DNA of 64,000 nucleotides from Symmetrospora coprosmae (GCA_008802785.1 VUYT01000054.1:1-64000); one strand, 5' to 3'. Positions 21,904-34,711 are shown, counted from the first letter of the stretch. Notes: generated from the sequence alone by a model not told the origin. Numbers and translations are program-made.

Positions 21904-22848
21904 GTGCATCTCCTGGACCTACCGAGGGAAACGCTTCTGACCATTCTGGAGGCACACAGCGACCCGGGCGAGTGGCATGCTGCTACCCTCACATGCAGTG
22001 CGCTCAGCGACGTCGCTCAAGAGTGTATCGATACGATCACGACCTTCAGCAGTGCGGCCAAGATCGACCAGTTCTTGCGGGCATCGCCTGCTGGGAATAA
22101 TCGGGGCCGTATCGTGCGACGCCTTGAGCTCAGGCCGCGCACGGCCGATGTGGACGACGAAACTCGGTTTCTCCTGTCGGACCATGCTTTGGAACAAGCG
22201 CAGGTCAAGCTCTCCCATCTCGATACGCTCGAGATCGATGTGAGCGGCTCTGCGGCATCCAAAGCCCATCACATCCTCGGCGACTATGCGCCTTTGCTCG
22301 CTCGCGTGAACTGCCGAGAAATCGCAGTATATTCGAGTGGCTCCAGGGTCTGTGGCCTCTGGAGCGGGGACTATCACACGCCTCAGCCTGGCCTCGATGC
22401 GTCGGTAGTGGCCCTTGCCCTTCACGGGCAGGCACGCCTGGAGCGTCTGCGCCTCCCACTCGTCAATTTCGCAGGCGACGAGTTCGAGGGCTTCCTGACC
22501 GGCATTCAGCGCTGCCCTATCAAAAGTCTCTGGCTAGATTGGCCGGCCGGCCTCGACAGAGTCAAGATCGTTCGACTTATCGCAACCCTAAGCCAAACGC
22601 TCGAGACGGCAGGGTTGACCTTAGCAGCACTCCAAGGATTCGCCGAGGGAGTAATGGAGTGGCCGAGGGATGACATGTCGTCAGACAGGCTATTCCAGAC
22701 AGATAACCCTGGCGTAACAGTCGAAGTAGTGGACGAGTACCTGGTCAAGCTGGGCATGAGCGATCTGCGAGGCCGGCTCAGGCTTGTCATGGGAGACATC
22801 AGGCTGAGGCCAGGTAACAATGCGGGCAAGCCTGTAGAGTGGGAGTGA
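21904..22848 (+). CDS. F-box-like protein
   Basis: The long exon encodes LLDLPRETLLTILEAHSDPGEWHAATLTCSALSDVAQECID, which fits the F-box pattern (LP.E.L..I......L......C..L...A). F-box proteins are substrate adaptors of SCF ubiquitin ligases. About 270 further residues contain leucine-spaced segments such as LDTLEIDVSG and LERLRLPLVNF, resembling weak leucine-rich repeats. The exon begins without an ATG: the first codon of the listed span is GTG, and a CAG acceptor just upstream (near 21885) suggests an earlier exon, possibly starting at ATG 21718. It ends cleanly with a stop at 22848. Confidence 0.6.
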   Translation: MHLLDLPRETLLTILEAHSDPGEWHAATLTCSALSDVAQECIDTITTFSSAAKIDQFLRASPAGNNRGRIVRRLELRPRTADVDDETRFLLSDHALEQAQVKLSHLDTLEIDVSGSAASKAHHILGDYAPLLARVNCREIAVYSSGSRVCGLWSGDYHTPQPGLDASVVALALHGQARLERLRLPLVNFAGDEFEGFLTGIQRCPIKSLWLDWPAGLDRVKIVRLIATLSQTLETAGLTLAALQGFAEGVMEWPRDDMSSDRLFQTDNPGVTVEVVDEYLVKLGMSDLRGRLRLVMGDIRLRPGNNAGKPVEWE

Positions 22849-23321
22849 GGGAGCCGGCGTTGCCAACATGTAGGATGTAGGCTGCAAGAAGTACAACAAT
22901 GCTTTTCCTGGCGGCATCGACACGTTGTAGTCTGCACTCAATTGTTCAGATGCCTGCCAATGAAAGGAGACTGTCCACCTACCGCATATGAGACGTAGCG
23001 CGCGCTGTCGGCGAATCAATCGACGGCGGACGCTTTGACGCCTTCAAAGGGGCTAGTCGTGAAGGATAGCCAACCGCGACCAGCAAAAAGCGGCCGGTAT
23101 GGCAAGGGGAAAGACGGCCGAGACGACCCCTCGGCTCGGAGAGCACACCTGACAGTCAAGCTACGAGCGCATTCCGGCGTAATGTCGCGAACGCCGTCCT
23201 CCGAGACTGCCGCAGTACATCCTGGAGCATCTCATACCACATCGGCAGTCTGATTACTGCATCGTTGACGCGATCGGCCAGGCGCATCTCCTCCATGCCG
23301 CCTCTGCTCACACGCTCCCAT

Positions 23322-24059
23322 TCACTCGTAGACAAGGCTTCTCGTTACTTCAGACCAATCCAGATACCTCCGTTCAGAATGTCCTAGGAGAGACGGCCGT
23401 GCGTGGAGCATTCTGTCAGGGCAGTCTGAACCAGCGGGATCAAGGCTGTGGGGGTAAACAACGACGGGGGCGAGATGTCCTGTCGGAGCACTTGACCGGG
23501 GGGGGACGCGTGTGCGCACAACGACCGTCGATGAGCCACTTTGCACAAGTCGAAGGCGCAAAGGAGGTGCCGGCTGTCGGGGAATCACATCGACGCCGGG
23601 CCTCGTAAATATGCGAGGAACCTTCGTGGTATTGCGGCTATTAAGCGTCTGAGGGTCTAGAAGCTCGGCATGGCACGCCCTCTTCAACTGGCCTCGCTGA
23701 CCGTGCGATCCGGCGGTGGAAGAATCCGCCCGACGTGTCGATGCGGAGTGGTCAGGTGGGACCGAAGTGACCGGAACATTGCTCTGAAAGAAGAAGCAAT
23801 ATTGTAAGAGGCCAGGACTAAGTGACTGACTTGCTTCACTCACTTCGACAGGGAGACAGCTGCCAAGCGGGATTCCGTCCTCACTTCCAGCCCCGGTTTG
23901 GACTGAACATGTCCGGCAGAGGTACGGGTTGAGAAGCCGCGCCACTGTCGATTGACAGGCTGCGTGCGAGAGTTCTTTGCAACGGCCGCAGACGAGCCAA
24001 ACGTCTGAGCTGACATGCATGCCGCACTTGCAGTGTGGGCCTGCCGCTTGTTCAGCCAT
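23322..24059 (-). CDS. PHD-finger protein
   Basis: Apparently intronless, 245 codons. Near the N terminus is a Cys4-His-Cys3 PHD finger: CKCGMHVSS, then WLVCGRCKELSHAAC and LCRTC, with correct spacing of all eight metal ligands. PHD fingers read histone H3 tails, and the Trp before the third Cys pair is typical of methyl-lysine readers. The rest is low-complexity, rich in Ser, Pro and Arg, with no second domain I recognise. The gene could be longer if introns join upstream or downstream exons. Confidence 0.65.
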   Translation of the reverse strand: MAEQAAGPHCKCGMHVSSDVWLVCGRCKELSHAACQSTVARLLNPYLCRTCSVQTGAGSEDGIPLGSCLPVEVSEASQSLSPGLLQYCFFFQSNVPVTSVPPDHSASTRRADSSTAGSHGQRGQLKRACHAELLDPQTLNSRNTTKVPRIFTRPGVDVIPRQPAPPLRLRLVQSGSSTVVVRTRVPPRSSAPTGHLAPVVVYPHSLDPAGSDCPDRMLHARPSLLGHSERRYLDWSEVTRSLVYE

Positions 24060-27000
24060 TGTGAGGTATCTAGTGAGGAAGGGTGTGAAGAGAGGCGAGT
24101 GAGATTGTGGAACGTGGAGGACGCGAGAGAAGAGGAGAGGCGACGGGTTTGACTGAAGGAAGGCGAGGAAAGAGGACCGTAGAACAAAGCCAACCTGAAT
24201 GGGTCAGCCAGAAGCTTCGCGCGTTCAAAGGGGAGGTGTATGACAACGATACTCGGACTAAACCACCTCCTATTGACTCCCGAAGGAGCGGAGAATCCCC
24301 CCTAGCAACGTCTGTGCTAGACATTCGCGCTCGCTCGAGGCGTCGCTGGCGTTTGACCAGCTAGCAGCAGCTCGGTCGAACACCGGCGCAGTCACACGAC
24401 GTCCGTCACGCCGGTATTGGAGATGCGCTTACGACCGGGATGTTTCCTGGATACACTCGTGAAGAGAGCATTGGTCGTGGCTTGTGGATGTTCCGGTCCT
24501 TTGATGAGATTAGAGTTTGCGTGCTGGGCTGCACGCCTGCCGCGGCGGCGGTCAAAGCGGTTGCCCGTGTTGCAAGACCAGTGCACCAAGTGACCGCCAG
24601 CAGCCATACTGAACGGCTAGTGGTAACCTTTGGCCATCTGCGCAAGCATCCTGCGCTTCTGCCTGCCCTTGCCGGACGCGCTATCGGATGCGCGCGCAGT
24701 TGAAATGGCTCGGCCCGCAGCGGCGCCGCGAGGCAAACCCCAGAGCGACACAGACGCAACTCCTTGTGTGTCTAGGTGCTGGATGTAGATAGTGCGCTCT
24801 TGTATCTTGCGCTGCAGCTATCGCTCAAGCAGAGTTGAAGTGCCTTGGTGTGGTCGCGGCCGACAATCGACGGAGGGGCTACGTGCCTGTACGCACCGTC
24901 AGCGTGCAGACATCGACAAAGACGCAACGTTGCCTCTTCCGCAGGAGCTATATCATCAGCGTGATTGTGCTGCATACCTCGGGCCAGAATGCGAGATCAG
25001 TCAGCCCCTCATGGAGTCGGACACATTGCAGTGCCCTGCTTGGCTCGTCGACCTAGCCCTACAACGGCCTGCCCTGTCGCAGACCAGTGAGACGCGCAGG
25101 TTGCGATGTCGTCAATATTTCGCGTCCTTCCCGCTTCCTGCTTCCTGCTTGCCGTACCCATCCTCCGTGTCCTCCTTGCGTGAGCCGCATTGGTTCCAGA
25201 TGTTTTTCGCGCCAACTTGGCTGACACAGAGAAAGAAGCGTCCTACACGAGACGACTGCATCTTCTCGAAGAACTCCCTCTGCCAGTGCTCAACGCGGCG
25301 CATGAGATGCTGGCCGGATGCAGCAGGGTCGGCCAAGACAGCGTGCTGCGCGTGAGAGTGGCATCAGCCCGCGTTAGCGCAGGCTCGACCTCCCCAGCGT
25401 CGGAAGCGATGGATCCAGAGGCTGTCCAGAGCCATCGACCCTTCCTCCGTTCCCTTCTCTGCCGCTCTCTGCTTTCGAAGCGTTGTCGAGGACTGTATGT
25501 GAGTAATGGAGTGGGCGACGTCGAGCGAGCCGGTACCCAGAGGGAGCAGAGACGCTGGTTATCCTGAATTGTGCGTCATCACCACGACTGCCTCCACATC
25601 TCATGGCTATCCTCCTCATCGTGCTATCGCCATTCCTGTCGCTGCACCTGCCTCTTGCTGCTGTCCGTTGTCTTCCCCTGCATCTCCTCTCCCCTCCCTC
25701 TCCCGTCCAACGCCCGTGCTGCGCTCGCCCACCCTGCTCGCGGTCCATCTCACCCGTCCACACCAGGCTCATTGTCGACATAGTGTTCTCGAGGACGCTG
25801 CTTCTGCTGTCCATATTGTGCGATCAGATCATGTGCGATCAGATGGTCGCATATTTCTTCTGGCAGAGCGGGGGAAAGGCAAGATGGGCCCAAAGCGACA
25901 GCGAAACGGACGAGCGACCTCTGCCTCTTCTTTTCTCCACAGCACCCAATGCATTGCATGACATAGCGGCACAGGAGCAGCAATAGAAGCAATGCATCAT
26001 CCTCATCCTTGCCTCCGTCAGTCGTCAGTCGTGGACTCGCCCTCCACTGTCTTGCTCTCTCGAGCGCCAAGTCTGAGTCCGGGTCTCGTCATCCTGAGGG
26101 CAGCCGGCCAGCCCGGGCGAAGCGCACGCCATCTTCTTCAGAGCCCCCGACAGCGCATTCCCTTCGCTCATGCCAGGCGCTCGCGGCCCTTATTGTCAGT
26201 GGCAGACCCCGCCAGCAGCTCAGATTTGGCATCAGTCCCAATCCTGCGCTCCGTCAACCGGCAGGCGCGGAGGTCGCACAGCAACTGCAAAGAGCCTTTA
26301 GGCGGGCGAAGGTTGTCCGTTGCTGCATGCCAGCATCATATCTCCTGCAGGCCGGGCCCGAGCGCAGCTCTGCTCGTGCCGCCGCTTCGGTTCGAGGCGG
26401 TCGGCGTCTCGGACAGCCATCAGGCAGCAGGCGTTGATAAAAGGCACTCGAGAACGTGACCGTCGGGAATAACGTGGCGGAGTACGTCCAGAGGGAGTGC
26501 TGCGGTCGAGGTTTGGCGCTGCTGAACGCCGCGAGCGTGACTGAGAGCTATGGTGTGGCAAGAGGCGAACGGTGAGTTGGACCGCTGGGCGCACGACAAC
26601 GGACTGCAATTCAGACCGATTATACAACGTGTTACGTAGACCAACACCTTCGCGTCCTACTGTCCCCACCAATGGCCGTCGTAGTTCGCGCGCCCGGTCC
26701 GTGATGGCCTTCTGCGACGCGGACCCGCCGACGTCGCACCCAACTTGTACGAGAACGGGAAGTGAGTGTTGGTCGTGGCATCCAGTCTGCAGGATCAGAT
26801 TCAGAGGCGGAGCTCCTGGGCCAGCCGTAGGTGTCTGCATTCGAGTTGCTGCTCGGCTGGTGTCCGCTCCAGTGGTGCGTTCACCGCATCGTTACGGATC
26901 GCAGGCTCGAGTTTGGGGATGGTTCATACAGGAAAAGCCACAAAGACCAAGTGTAATGGCCGTCGTGTAGATGCGGGTGTATGCAGGAGTGGGGAAAGGA

Positions 27001-27325
27001 GCATCTGGGTATGGGCGAGACCTGCAGCACGACAGAGCTAAAGTTAGGGATGGGTCCTATTGAACTCGGTAACGCAAACCCACACCTACCTGTTTCATGC
27101 CAGGCACGGCGGTTCAATCGCTGATGCCGCGCAGGTAACGGCGGAAATGCGGATGCTGTGGTTCGATGTTCAGGACCTCTTGGCCGCCATCGGTCGTGGT
27201 AGTTGTGATCTGTCGAGCCTGGAGTAGTCTCTGGAGGCCATCATGGCGAGAGAAGCCCGGGAGGCCTATTATTCGCGCGGTCCTGGCGAGGCAATGTATT
27301 AGCGTCGCCGCGTAGCGTGCAGGAC
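24060..27325. other. Unresolved region
   Basis: Over 3 kb without a gene I can defend. A plus-strand frame near 25190-25350 (LADTEKEASYTRRLHLLEEL) and a minus-strand frame over the same bases (RRVEHWQREFFEKMQSSRVG) both look protein-like, so at most one can be real. CT-rich sequence at 25620-25760 resembles a promoter or untranslated region. Splice-like signals are frequent, so small-exon genes may have been missed. Confidence 0.35.
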
Positions 27326-27328
27326 CTG

Positions 27329-30300
27329 TGCCTACTGGGTGTACAGCTCCGTGAACGCCGACTTCGCAACACTGCCACGGCTTCCGCGAGAGAATCCAGA
27401 CTCGACAATGTTGTCCAGGAGGGTCATTTGGAGGCGACCTATCTCCGCCCTCGAGAGCTCGGTTGTCTTCGCGATGTCTCCAAGGATCCTGGCGCCCTTG
27501 GTCAGTGGAGGCGCGATCGGTCGCCGTTTCGATGTCTTCTGAAGTAGCATGAGGCAGACGATCCGCGAATGTCAAGTAGGGTAATTCCATTGTAACAGAA
27601 ACCCCCTCGGAGAGCGAATATGTATTACCCTGTCATCGACTTTAGAGTCCGTGCCTATAGAAATAGACTGGCGCTGGGCATGCTCCTGCAGTGCCAGAAT
27701 CCATGGTGAGCTTACGATAATGGGTGACCAGTAATCGTACCTACCACTCGCTGCGCCAGCGGCAGCTTGGCGAACTCTCGGATGCGAACCTCGTTCTCGC
27801 TTCCTTTCTTGGACTTCAGAGCGAGCGTTCTTGTGACGTATCTGGCTGCCTTGGGGTCTTTGATGACTTGGGCGAGCCGTTTCTCTGTGACGTCCTTCTC
27901 GCTGCATAGCAGTTGGACGTAAATGAGAGCCATATCTAAGGGCACAGCACTACCGTGAGCCTCGAGCTAAGACGAGAACGTGTGAGACTTTCCGACCATG
28001 CGCGCAAATAACGGAAAGGGCATGACGTCTTACAATGGCGATGGCTTGGCATTCGTTCCAATTGGGATCCCTCTGCCGTCGCACAGCGACTTCGATCACG
28101 GCGGACAGGGCACGCTTTGACGGCCGACCGGTTTGTGGTGCTTTAAGTTGAGTCGCCCAGTCCTTCAGACCTTGAATGCTCACGGTACCAAGGATATTGT
28201 TGAAAAGGTCGTCGTCCAACCTGAAAGCGGCCACTTGTGCCTGTGAGGTCGCCAGATCAACGTGCTTATCGACACCTGACGTTCCATTGCGGTCATCGGG
28301 TCGGTCAGTCGGTCGACGTTGCCGCCACAACTGTAACCGCTCACGCTTTTTCGGCTTTCCAGACGCTCTCGCTCCCTGTCGGGTGGGTGGTCCGGACGCC
28401 ATAGGACCCTGGCTGCGCACATGAGCCGTACCATTAGATTGCAGCACCAAGGGGCTTGCAGCCGTAGGCAGGCGATCCGTTGCAGCCGGGGTCAATGCGA
28501 CTGTTTCAATGGAAGCGGGCAGAGCTGGGCGTCAGTCGCAGGTACAGCAGGTACTTCCTGGTTCCAGAGCGTTCCAGAGCTCACTGTGTCCGGTGCCTGT
28601 TAGCCGCGTGAAGGCAGCGGGATCATCAGCGGATTGCAGTCGGGGTTGCGGGTCGCTTAGTCTTGTGGTACAGACCGGGAAGATTCGCATTTGAGCTTGC
28701 GGAAGAGGTCGCTATTCGTGATGCAAGCACAGCGAGGCTGCGGCGGGGTTGTGTGGCTTTAGTAGCGTGAGTCGCGGAGCTGGACCGCGTGGCGAGCGCG
28801 GAAGGTTGAGAGAGCTGGTTGTCGGCCGCGCCCGCCGTGCTTCGTGACTCCGCTTCCTCGAGAGGGATGGGAGACTCCATCCTGGCTCTTTTGGTAGTCG
28901 ATACCGAGGGCCTGCGCGGCTGATCGAGGCGGATAGATGCAACGCTGTCCCGAGGGCTCGACGGGCATTGCTGCGGGTTGCGATTAGGGGTCAGGGTGCC
29001 GACGCCATCCACTGCCCTCGATGCGCTCCAAAGGGACGACTGGTTTACGGCGTGGATCGATCGCTGGAGGTCTTGAGTCGGGTCACGCGCGCGTTTACTG
29101 ACTGTAGAGATGCCGGGTTGTACCTCAGCAGATGCATCAGCAGCGATACCTGCTTGTGGCCCGGTGGCAGTATCGCTCGATTGGGAGATGAGGCCTATTG
29201 GCACGGTGCCATACGCCGGACGTATGTGGGTAACTCACTGCGCACTTCGTTATGCCCGCCCAAGGCCGGCGCGGCGGGGATTGCGGGCACACGTCTGGGC
29301 ATTGCAGTGTCTCCTTCCCGGGCAGTGATTGCAGAGTCCCCTTTTCGAGCTGAGCCGCCACGGCTCGCCAGAACGACGCGCGTCTGGTCTTGAACGCTGT
29401 CACACGCGCATCGCATTGGGAAAGGAAGGTGTCAGTGTACGGGGAAGGGCCGATTGATTGGGGTCTAACGGGTGCAAACATGGCCAGGCAGACCAACCTG
29501 AGATGGTGCCAGCCGTCAGTGGAGGGCCCGAGCCGTTTGAGGGTGCTGGCGTCACTACAGTCAAGGTGCACGGGAATGACAGCGCCAGGTGAATTAGGAC
29601 TGTTTCTCTCGTCGACGTGCATGACACCGTGTCCGATCCTGCGCTTGCACCTATCAGATCACGTCAGGAATCGATCGACCGCGCAGCTCAACGACCCGTG
29701 CAGTAGTAATGTGACACGCCCCTCGCCGCTGTCTATAAGACTCGTCGGGCTCACCTATTGCAGAACACCGGGGAGGTCGCGTAATGTAACGAGAGAGAAA
29801 GCTGTTGAACCATACTTGCAGGCTGGCCGACATCCCGGCCGCACAGAGGAGGCGATACCCCATCAATGGCTCGAATGCTCTGCGCAGGGGCCAGGGCGAT
29901 GAGAGCGAGGGCTGGAGCATTGACAGCTTGAGGAAGCGGAGTGCGATGCTGGATCTGCTGGGGCCGCCGGTCCTGCTGGGCCTGTCGTTCAGTTTGCTGC
30001 TGAGGCTGCTCGAAGGAACCGCCTGCCTGCTTCTGTTTTGACTGGCCAGGTGCCTTGCCGCTCGACGAATGGCTGCGATTAAGCGCTGGACCGCCCGACT
30101 CCCCGATGTCGTCGGTGGAATGTCCCAGCGACTCGCGAGACGCCTTGACGTTCTGGGGTCTGCGGGCACAGACAGAGACAGGAGGGTAGGGGTAGTCAGC
30201 GACAAGTGATGCCCGCTCCGGGTCTGCGGCGTTACGATCACTGAACCAGGTCGCACCTTTCCACTGGTGTAGGGGTGCCGGGTGAGATATCGGTGGCGGC

Positions 30301-31408
30301 GAAGGAGTTAGATGTGGTGGGCGCTGCGTCCTCGTCGGAGACCTTTCGCTTCTTCTTGGGCGCGGTCTGTTCAGCGGACTTCGATAGAGCTCTCTTCTCC
30401 GCCTTCTTGTCCGCCCGCTCCTTCTCGTGTCGTGCGAGCAGAGCCTTTCCTTCTTCGGTGGTGCTCAACGCATTGTCTACGGGGGATGGTGCCAGCCATT
30501 GCTCCGCTCTGAGCTCCGTCTCAGCGGGGGCGAGGCAGACCACCCATCACTCACAGTCTGCCTCGCCGTAGGCCTTGCCGCAGACTTTCCTCGAGCCTTT
30601 CGGGGGCATCTTGACGTCTTGTACGCGAGCGACTGGTCGGAGCAGAGACAAGAAGGAGAAGGGCAGCTGGTCGCGGAAATCGAGGTGCGGCCGCACCGGC
30701 CGCCCCCTTTGTGCGGAGGGGGCCGGGTCGCACGCGTCATTGGCAAATTCCGTACCTGAATCGAGATCTAGGAAATTGACCCTAAACGCCTGCTTCTGCT
30801 GTCCTACTGAATGCTACACAACGGCCCATTGCTCTTACTGCTACAGGAAGGAGCACCAATTCGTGAGCATTGCACGAAGAGAGAGGAAGGTCATTCAAGG
30901 GGAAGTACGAAAAATGAAGTTCGTGCCCGTCTCTGTGCTATACGCCTTACGGATCTCAGCGCGACCCGTTGCTCGAGCGTCCGCGGACGTCTCGCTCCGA
31001 GGCTCGCGCCTTCCTGCGTAGTCTGGCGTCGGGAGGCTCCTTCTTCTGGGGGCTGATGGATGCGCGCCGCGTTTTGTGTAGGGTAGGCTTGGGCAGGCCG
31101 GACAGTTGGTCGGCGGGCAGGCCCAGGAGTGCCTCGGGCGGGCCGAGGAGAGGGTCGGCAGGCGGGTCGAGGGATGAGTCGGCAGGTCGGCCGAGGAGTG
31201 CCTTGGCGGGCGCGGATGAATTCTGGGGGTGGGGCTGATCTGCCGTCAGCTTCGAGCCACGGATCGCCGGCGCGCTCCGGGCAAGCGGTCCACTCACGCA
31301 GTTCTCGTTGTCGACGTCCTCTGAGTCCTCGGGATCCTGCGAGTTCTGCCTCCTCTTGATGTACTGTGCGTGCGCATCCGATCGCGAGCTCTTGTCGCTT
31401 TGAGACAT
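27329..31408 (-). CDS. Large multi-exon nuclear-type protein, unrecognised
   Basis: I join minus-strand exons into a partly verified gene. The 3' third is solid: QAIAI spliced to LEAHGSAVPLDMALIYVQLL, then LAQVIKDPKAARYVTRTLAL, REFAKLPLAQR, EHAQRQSISIG, KTSKRRPIAPPLTKGARIL and the end VAKSAFTELYTQ, all in phase across three introns. Further upstream are DDLFNNILGTVSIQGLKDW, Ser-rich exons around 28.6-29.2 kb, and a basic patch (KKKRKVSDED) near 30.35 kb resembling an SV40-type nuclear localisation signal. The likely N terminus at 31408 is MSQSDKSSRSDAHAQY, with a degenerate LLGxPAD repeat behind it. The middle exon joins are not all checked, and two adjacent genes are possible. Confidence 0.5.
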
Positions 31409-32317
31409 CTGTGAGGTGGTCTGTGAGGGGGGGTCAGTGAGACCCTGGGTCAGGGGAGGCGAGACTCACCGGACCCATGAGTGGCGCGCTGCCGACCTCC
31501 TTTTGCTGTTCCTGCGAGGGACATAGAGAAGGGGCACAGAGGACAGTCAGTAGATCAAACACGTCTGGGCCAATCTGCCATGCAAGCCGACTCACTGCTT
31601 GCAGCTACTGCTGCTGCTCCGCCTGGCGTTCGTGCGAGGGCGGCTTCTGCGGGAGACGGCTGCCGTTGGTCAGCCCGAAGTCAGCGAGGATACAGCCAGC
31701 GGCACTCACCTGCTGCTGTGGCTGCTGCACTTGCACCTGCACCTGATCTTCCTGCTGCTGCTGCTGCTGTGGCAGCTGTCGTCCGCCTTCCGATCCTGCA
31801 TTGCCAGTTCCGGAAGCCGCAGGCGGGTGTTTGGTGTGGGCGGCACGGACGACGAAGGAGGATGTGACGTCTGTGCAGCAATGGGCAGGAATGGTCAGTG
31901 GCCTGTGCTGTGGAAGACTGCTCTAGCCCAGGCTGCTACTCGCCCATGGCTCGGCCATTCTGCGGTCGACCTTCCCCTCCCGCAACTGAGCGAGCCCCAC
32001 GCTCGCCCGGGCTGCATGGATGGCCGTCGCATCGGCCTCCTCCTGCCTCTTCAGCTGTGCCAGCCGTTCGTACGCAGCGATGCCTCATCCGCCACTCCAG
32101 AGCCAGGTCCTCCATCGTCTCGCGGCCCGTCTCTGCGGCGGCGAACCGATCGTGCGTCTTGTGCACGACAGCTCGAACCGTCCGCCTCCCATCCGAGTCT
32201 TCCGACTGCACGCCATCAACGCGCACCTTCTCGCAGTAGTTGCTGTGCTGGTGAGTATATGCTGTTCTTAATACCGTAACTAACGGTAAGCTGACTGCTA
32301 TTCCGCTCCAGCCAAAG

Positions 32318-32352
32318 GCCAGGTCCTGGCCTGGGACCTGGCACTTTGGGAC
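32318..32352. repeat. Short tandem duplication
   Basis: The 16-base unit gggacctggcactttg occurs twice directly in tandem, preceded by the related cctggcctgg. It lies in an AT-richer, apparently non-coding stretch (about 32260-33100) where I see no gene. Confidence 0.8.
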
Positions 32353-33147
32353 CTGGCACTTTGGCCCCCCCCTCCTAGAAACTTGGAAATTGCAATAGCT
32401 CCTCCAAAAAACAAGATGGAGCGGGATAGCCAGTGACGACCCACCATAAAACGTGGCGGCACGTACTTTTTTCATACTAGATTTGCAGCTATGTAGATAC
32501 TGATGCCTGTAGACGACACATGCCTGTTATCGCCGCTAAAGGCCGACGTGATCGAACTTTGTGGCCTACTTGAAGTCGTTTTCTTTGCATCCAAGAGCGT
32601 TCGAGCAGCAAACTGAAGGAACGACTTTTTGTCTGAGGCCCTGTAACTTGAAGGGATCCCGAGCAACCGTGCGGAGATGCGCCCTTCGCCTAGACCACAT
32701 CTGCTGGCGGGATGCAACCAGACTGATACCTTCACAGTTCCGGTTACTCTGATGACGCGCAAACCTCTGCGCATTCCGTTGTTTAGAGCTTTGGTCCAGC
32801 ACAACCCACTATAGGCCTCGCTGCCTTCTCCGCACGACATCCAATGGATGACGCGCAACTGGAACTCCAGCAGGTTTAAGCACCATTTGAACATGGTTAT
32901 TAGCTCTTACCGTGCTTCGTCTCACTTGTTATCGCCAGAACCAAGCGCATCGAACTTTGAGAGAATGGAACGCCTCGTCAAGCGCTGTTCGTGCGGTTTC
33001 GCGTTAGTGAGCTACACATTCTGGTCCCTGTGGACCTATGCCACGTCAGCCGTCGCGATGTCCGTCGTCTGACTACTCCTGTCAATTGAGCGTCCAATAG
33101 CTACTGTCTGCAGCGAAACGTGTGGACAAGGCGGGGACGGGCTCAGT

Positions 33148-33806
33148 ATGGACAGGGCTGAGCGCAAACAGTTGGTCAGGAGCTTCATGCGCGTGTTTGT
33201 ACCACCAGTTGTTCATCAATCTTCAAGTAATACCTGTTGTCGTCGAGGCTGCTGGCCTACTTCGCAAGCTAGGCTGTGGGGCAGAAGTCAGTACCTCAAT
33301 TGGCTCGCGCGTCCGCCCACCGCAGAGCCGCCGGAAAGCGTAGAGACGGCCGCAGAAGGTAGAAAGGGAGGGAGGGGGGGGGGCCTATGGTCAGTCAGTG
33401 CATCGTGTTATGTCAAAGAGCCTGTACTAAGAGAGGGCCCGGCCGAGTGAGCATCATCTCGACCAGATGTGGCGAGCGGGCCGGGCGGGCTCGCTTTCTC
33501 AGGTGAAACCCGGACCTGGCCCACTGCCGTCGCAGACGGCTATCTTACCTGTACTCGACTTACGGCATTTCGGCTCACGGCACGACGCATGGCAAGAAGC
33601 CAGTGCCGTTCTCGGCGGTCTCTCGGCTGTGCGGTAGATCCCTCGTTGACTGGCACCTGCACTTCATCCACCTCTTTGAGACCCTGCAGGCCACCAACCC
33701 CATCGTATGGGAGATCATCGAGTTCGCCATCTTGGACCCGCTCGAGCAGGCCGACGAGCAAGCAAAGAGGGAGGTGGCAGGCGAGGAGAAGGAAGAGTCA
33801 GATTAG
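33148..33806 (+). CDS. Hypothetical small protein
   Basis: The last exon is convincing: after a GTCGCAG acceptor near 33537 it reads SYLYSTYGISAHGTTHG, VPFSAVSRLCGRSLVDWH, LFETLQATNPIVWEIIEF and ends in the acidic KREVAGEEKEESD before the stop at 33806. A probable first exon starts at ATG 33148 with MDRAERKQLVRSFMRVFV. The intervening joins are uncertain, and I do not recognise the family. Confidence 0.42.
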
Positions 33807-34086
33807 GCCGAACGGCCTCGTAACGCAGCAAGAACACGGGATGCCGGGCGCGTCGCACAGGTTGCGGCCGACCTCGGTTCCATCAGGTCATTGCATTTGC
33901 TCTAGTATAGATAATCTCCTTCGATATCCGACGTATAGCAGCAGTCGTAGAATAGTAATCAGGCATCCGTAGTAGCGAATCTGGGTCGATCGAGATTGAT
34001 TGTCTCCCTGTCACAGTAGTCCTTTAACGTTTAGGTCCGCAAAGTCATAAGGTTCTAAAGAAGCAGCTCGCAGTACCTCTCAGCCG

Positions 34087-34711
34087 TCAGTGGTCTACGT
34101 TCAAGATGATCTGATAGTCTCGACGTGGACGTGGCCCATCTTGACGATGTCGAGAGCGACGTCTGTATGGTTTAGCTATCTCATCCTCCGTCAGGCTCGC
34201 TCTCTCGGCTAACTTCGGCCGCAGTCTGGCCAGGTCGAGCTCGAGATGTCTATGTACGGAGCGTAGCGTTTCGTCGTTGTCATCCAGCCACGATGTTGGC
34301 TTGACTGGCACCGAAGCGAGGGCTTGGAGGACTGGCGGCTTCGGAAGATGCAGGCCCCGCTGCAGATCGAGCCTCCGGCGTGGGAGAGCTCCGAATACTT
34401 CCGCACCGCTATGACCCTGTCATCATGCGGTTGTCTGTCTTCCCACATCGGCAGATCGTCGTTCAGCGAGGGCAGGCATCTCCGCGAGTCAGAATAGGCA
34501 CTGAGGGTTCAGCGACAAATGGAAAAGCGAAGGGTCGGGAACAGGCGAGCCATTGAGAGACTCGTGGTGCTGGATTCGGGGTACAGGGCATCGGAGAGCT
34601 CAGGGATGCCGGAATATCTGGCGCGGAGCTGACGAAACGAACCGCAATATGGAGGGCAGATGTCCGGGACCTCTGGCGGTCAATCTCAGGCAGCGATGAT
34701 GGTGGTGTCAC
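34087..34711 (-). CDS. Hypothetical protein with helical C-terminal region
   Basis: A continuous minus-strand reading gives LHLPKPPVLQALASVPVKPTS, SVHRHLELDLARLRPKLAER and SLTEDEIAKPY, a sequence with the look of conserved alpha-helical protein. Upstream, Pro/Ser-rich sequence (SSPMPCTPNPAPRVSQ) may belong to the same gene after one splice. Neither start nor stop is fixed, because a splice near 34160 could extend it. No family recognised. Confidence 0.35.

Noticed and set aside
32318-33100. Possible mobile-element end at the tandem duplication and AT-richer stretch
   Set aside because: No terminal repeats, target-site duplication or element-encoded protein could be seen.
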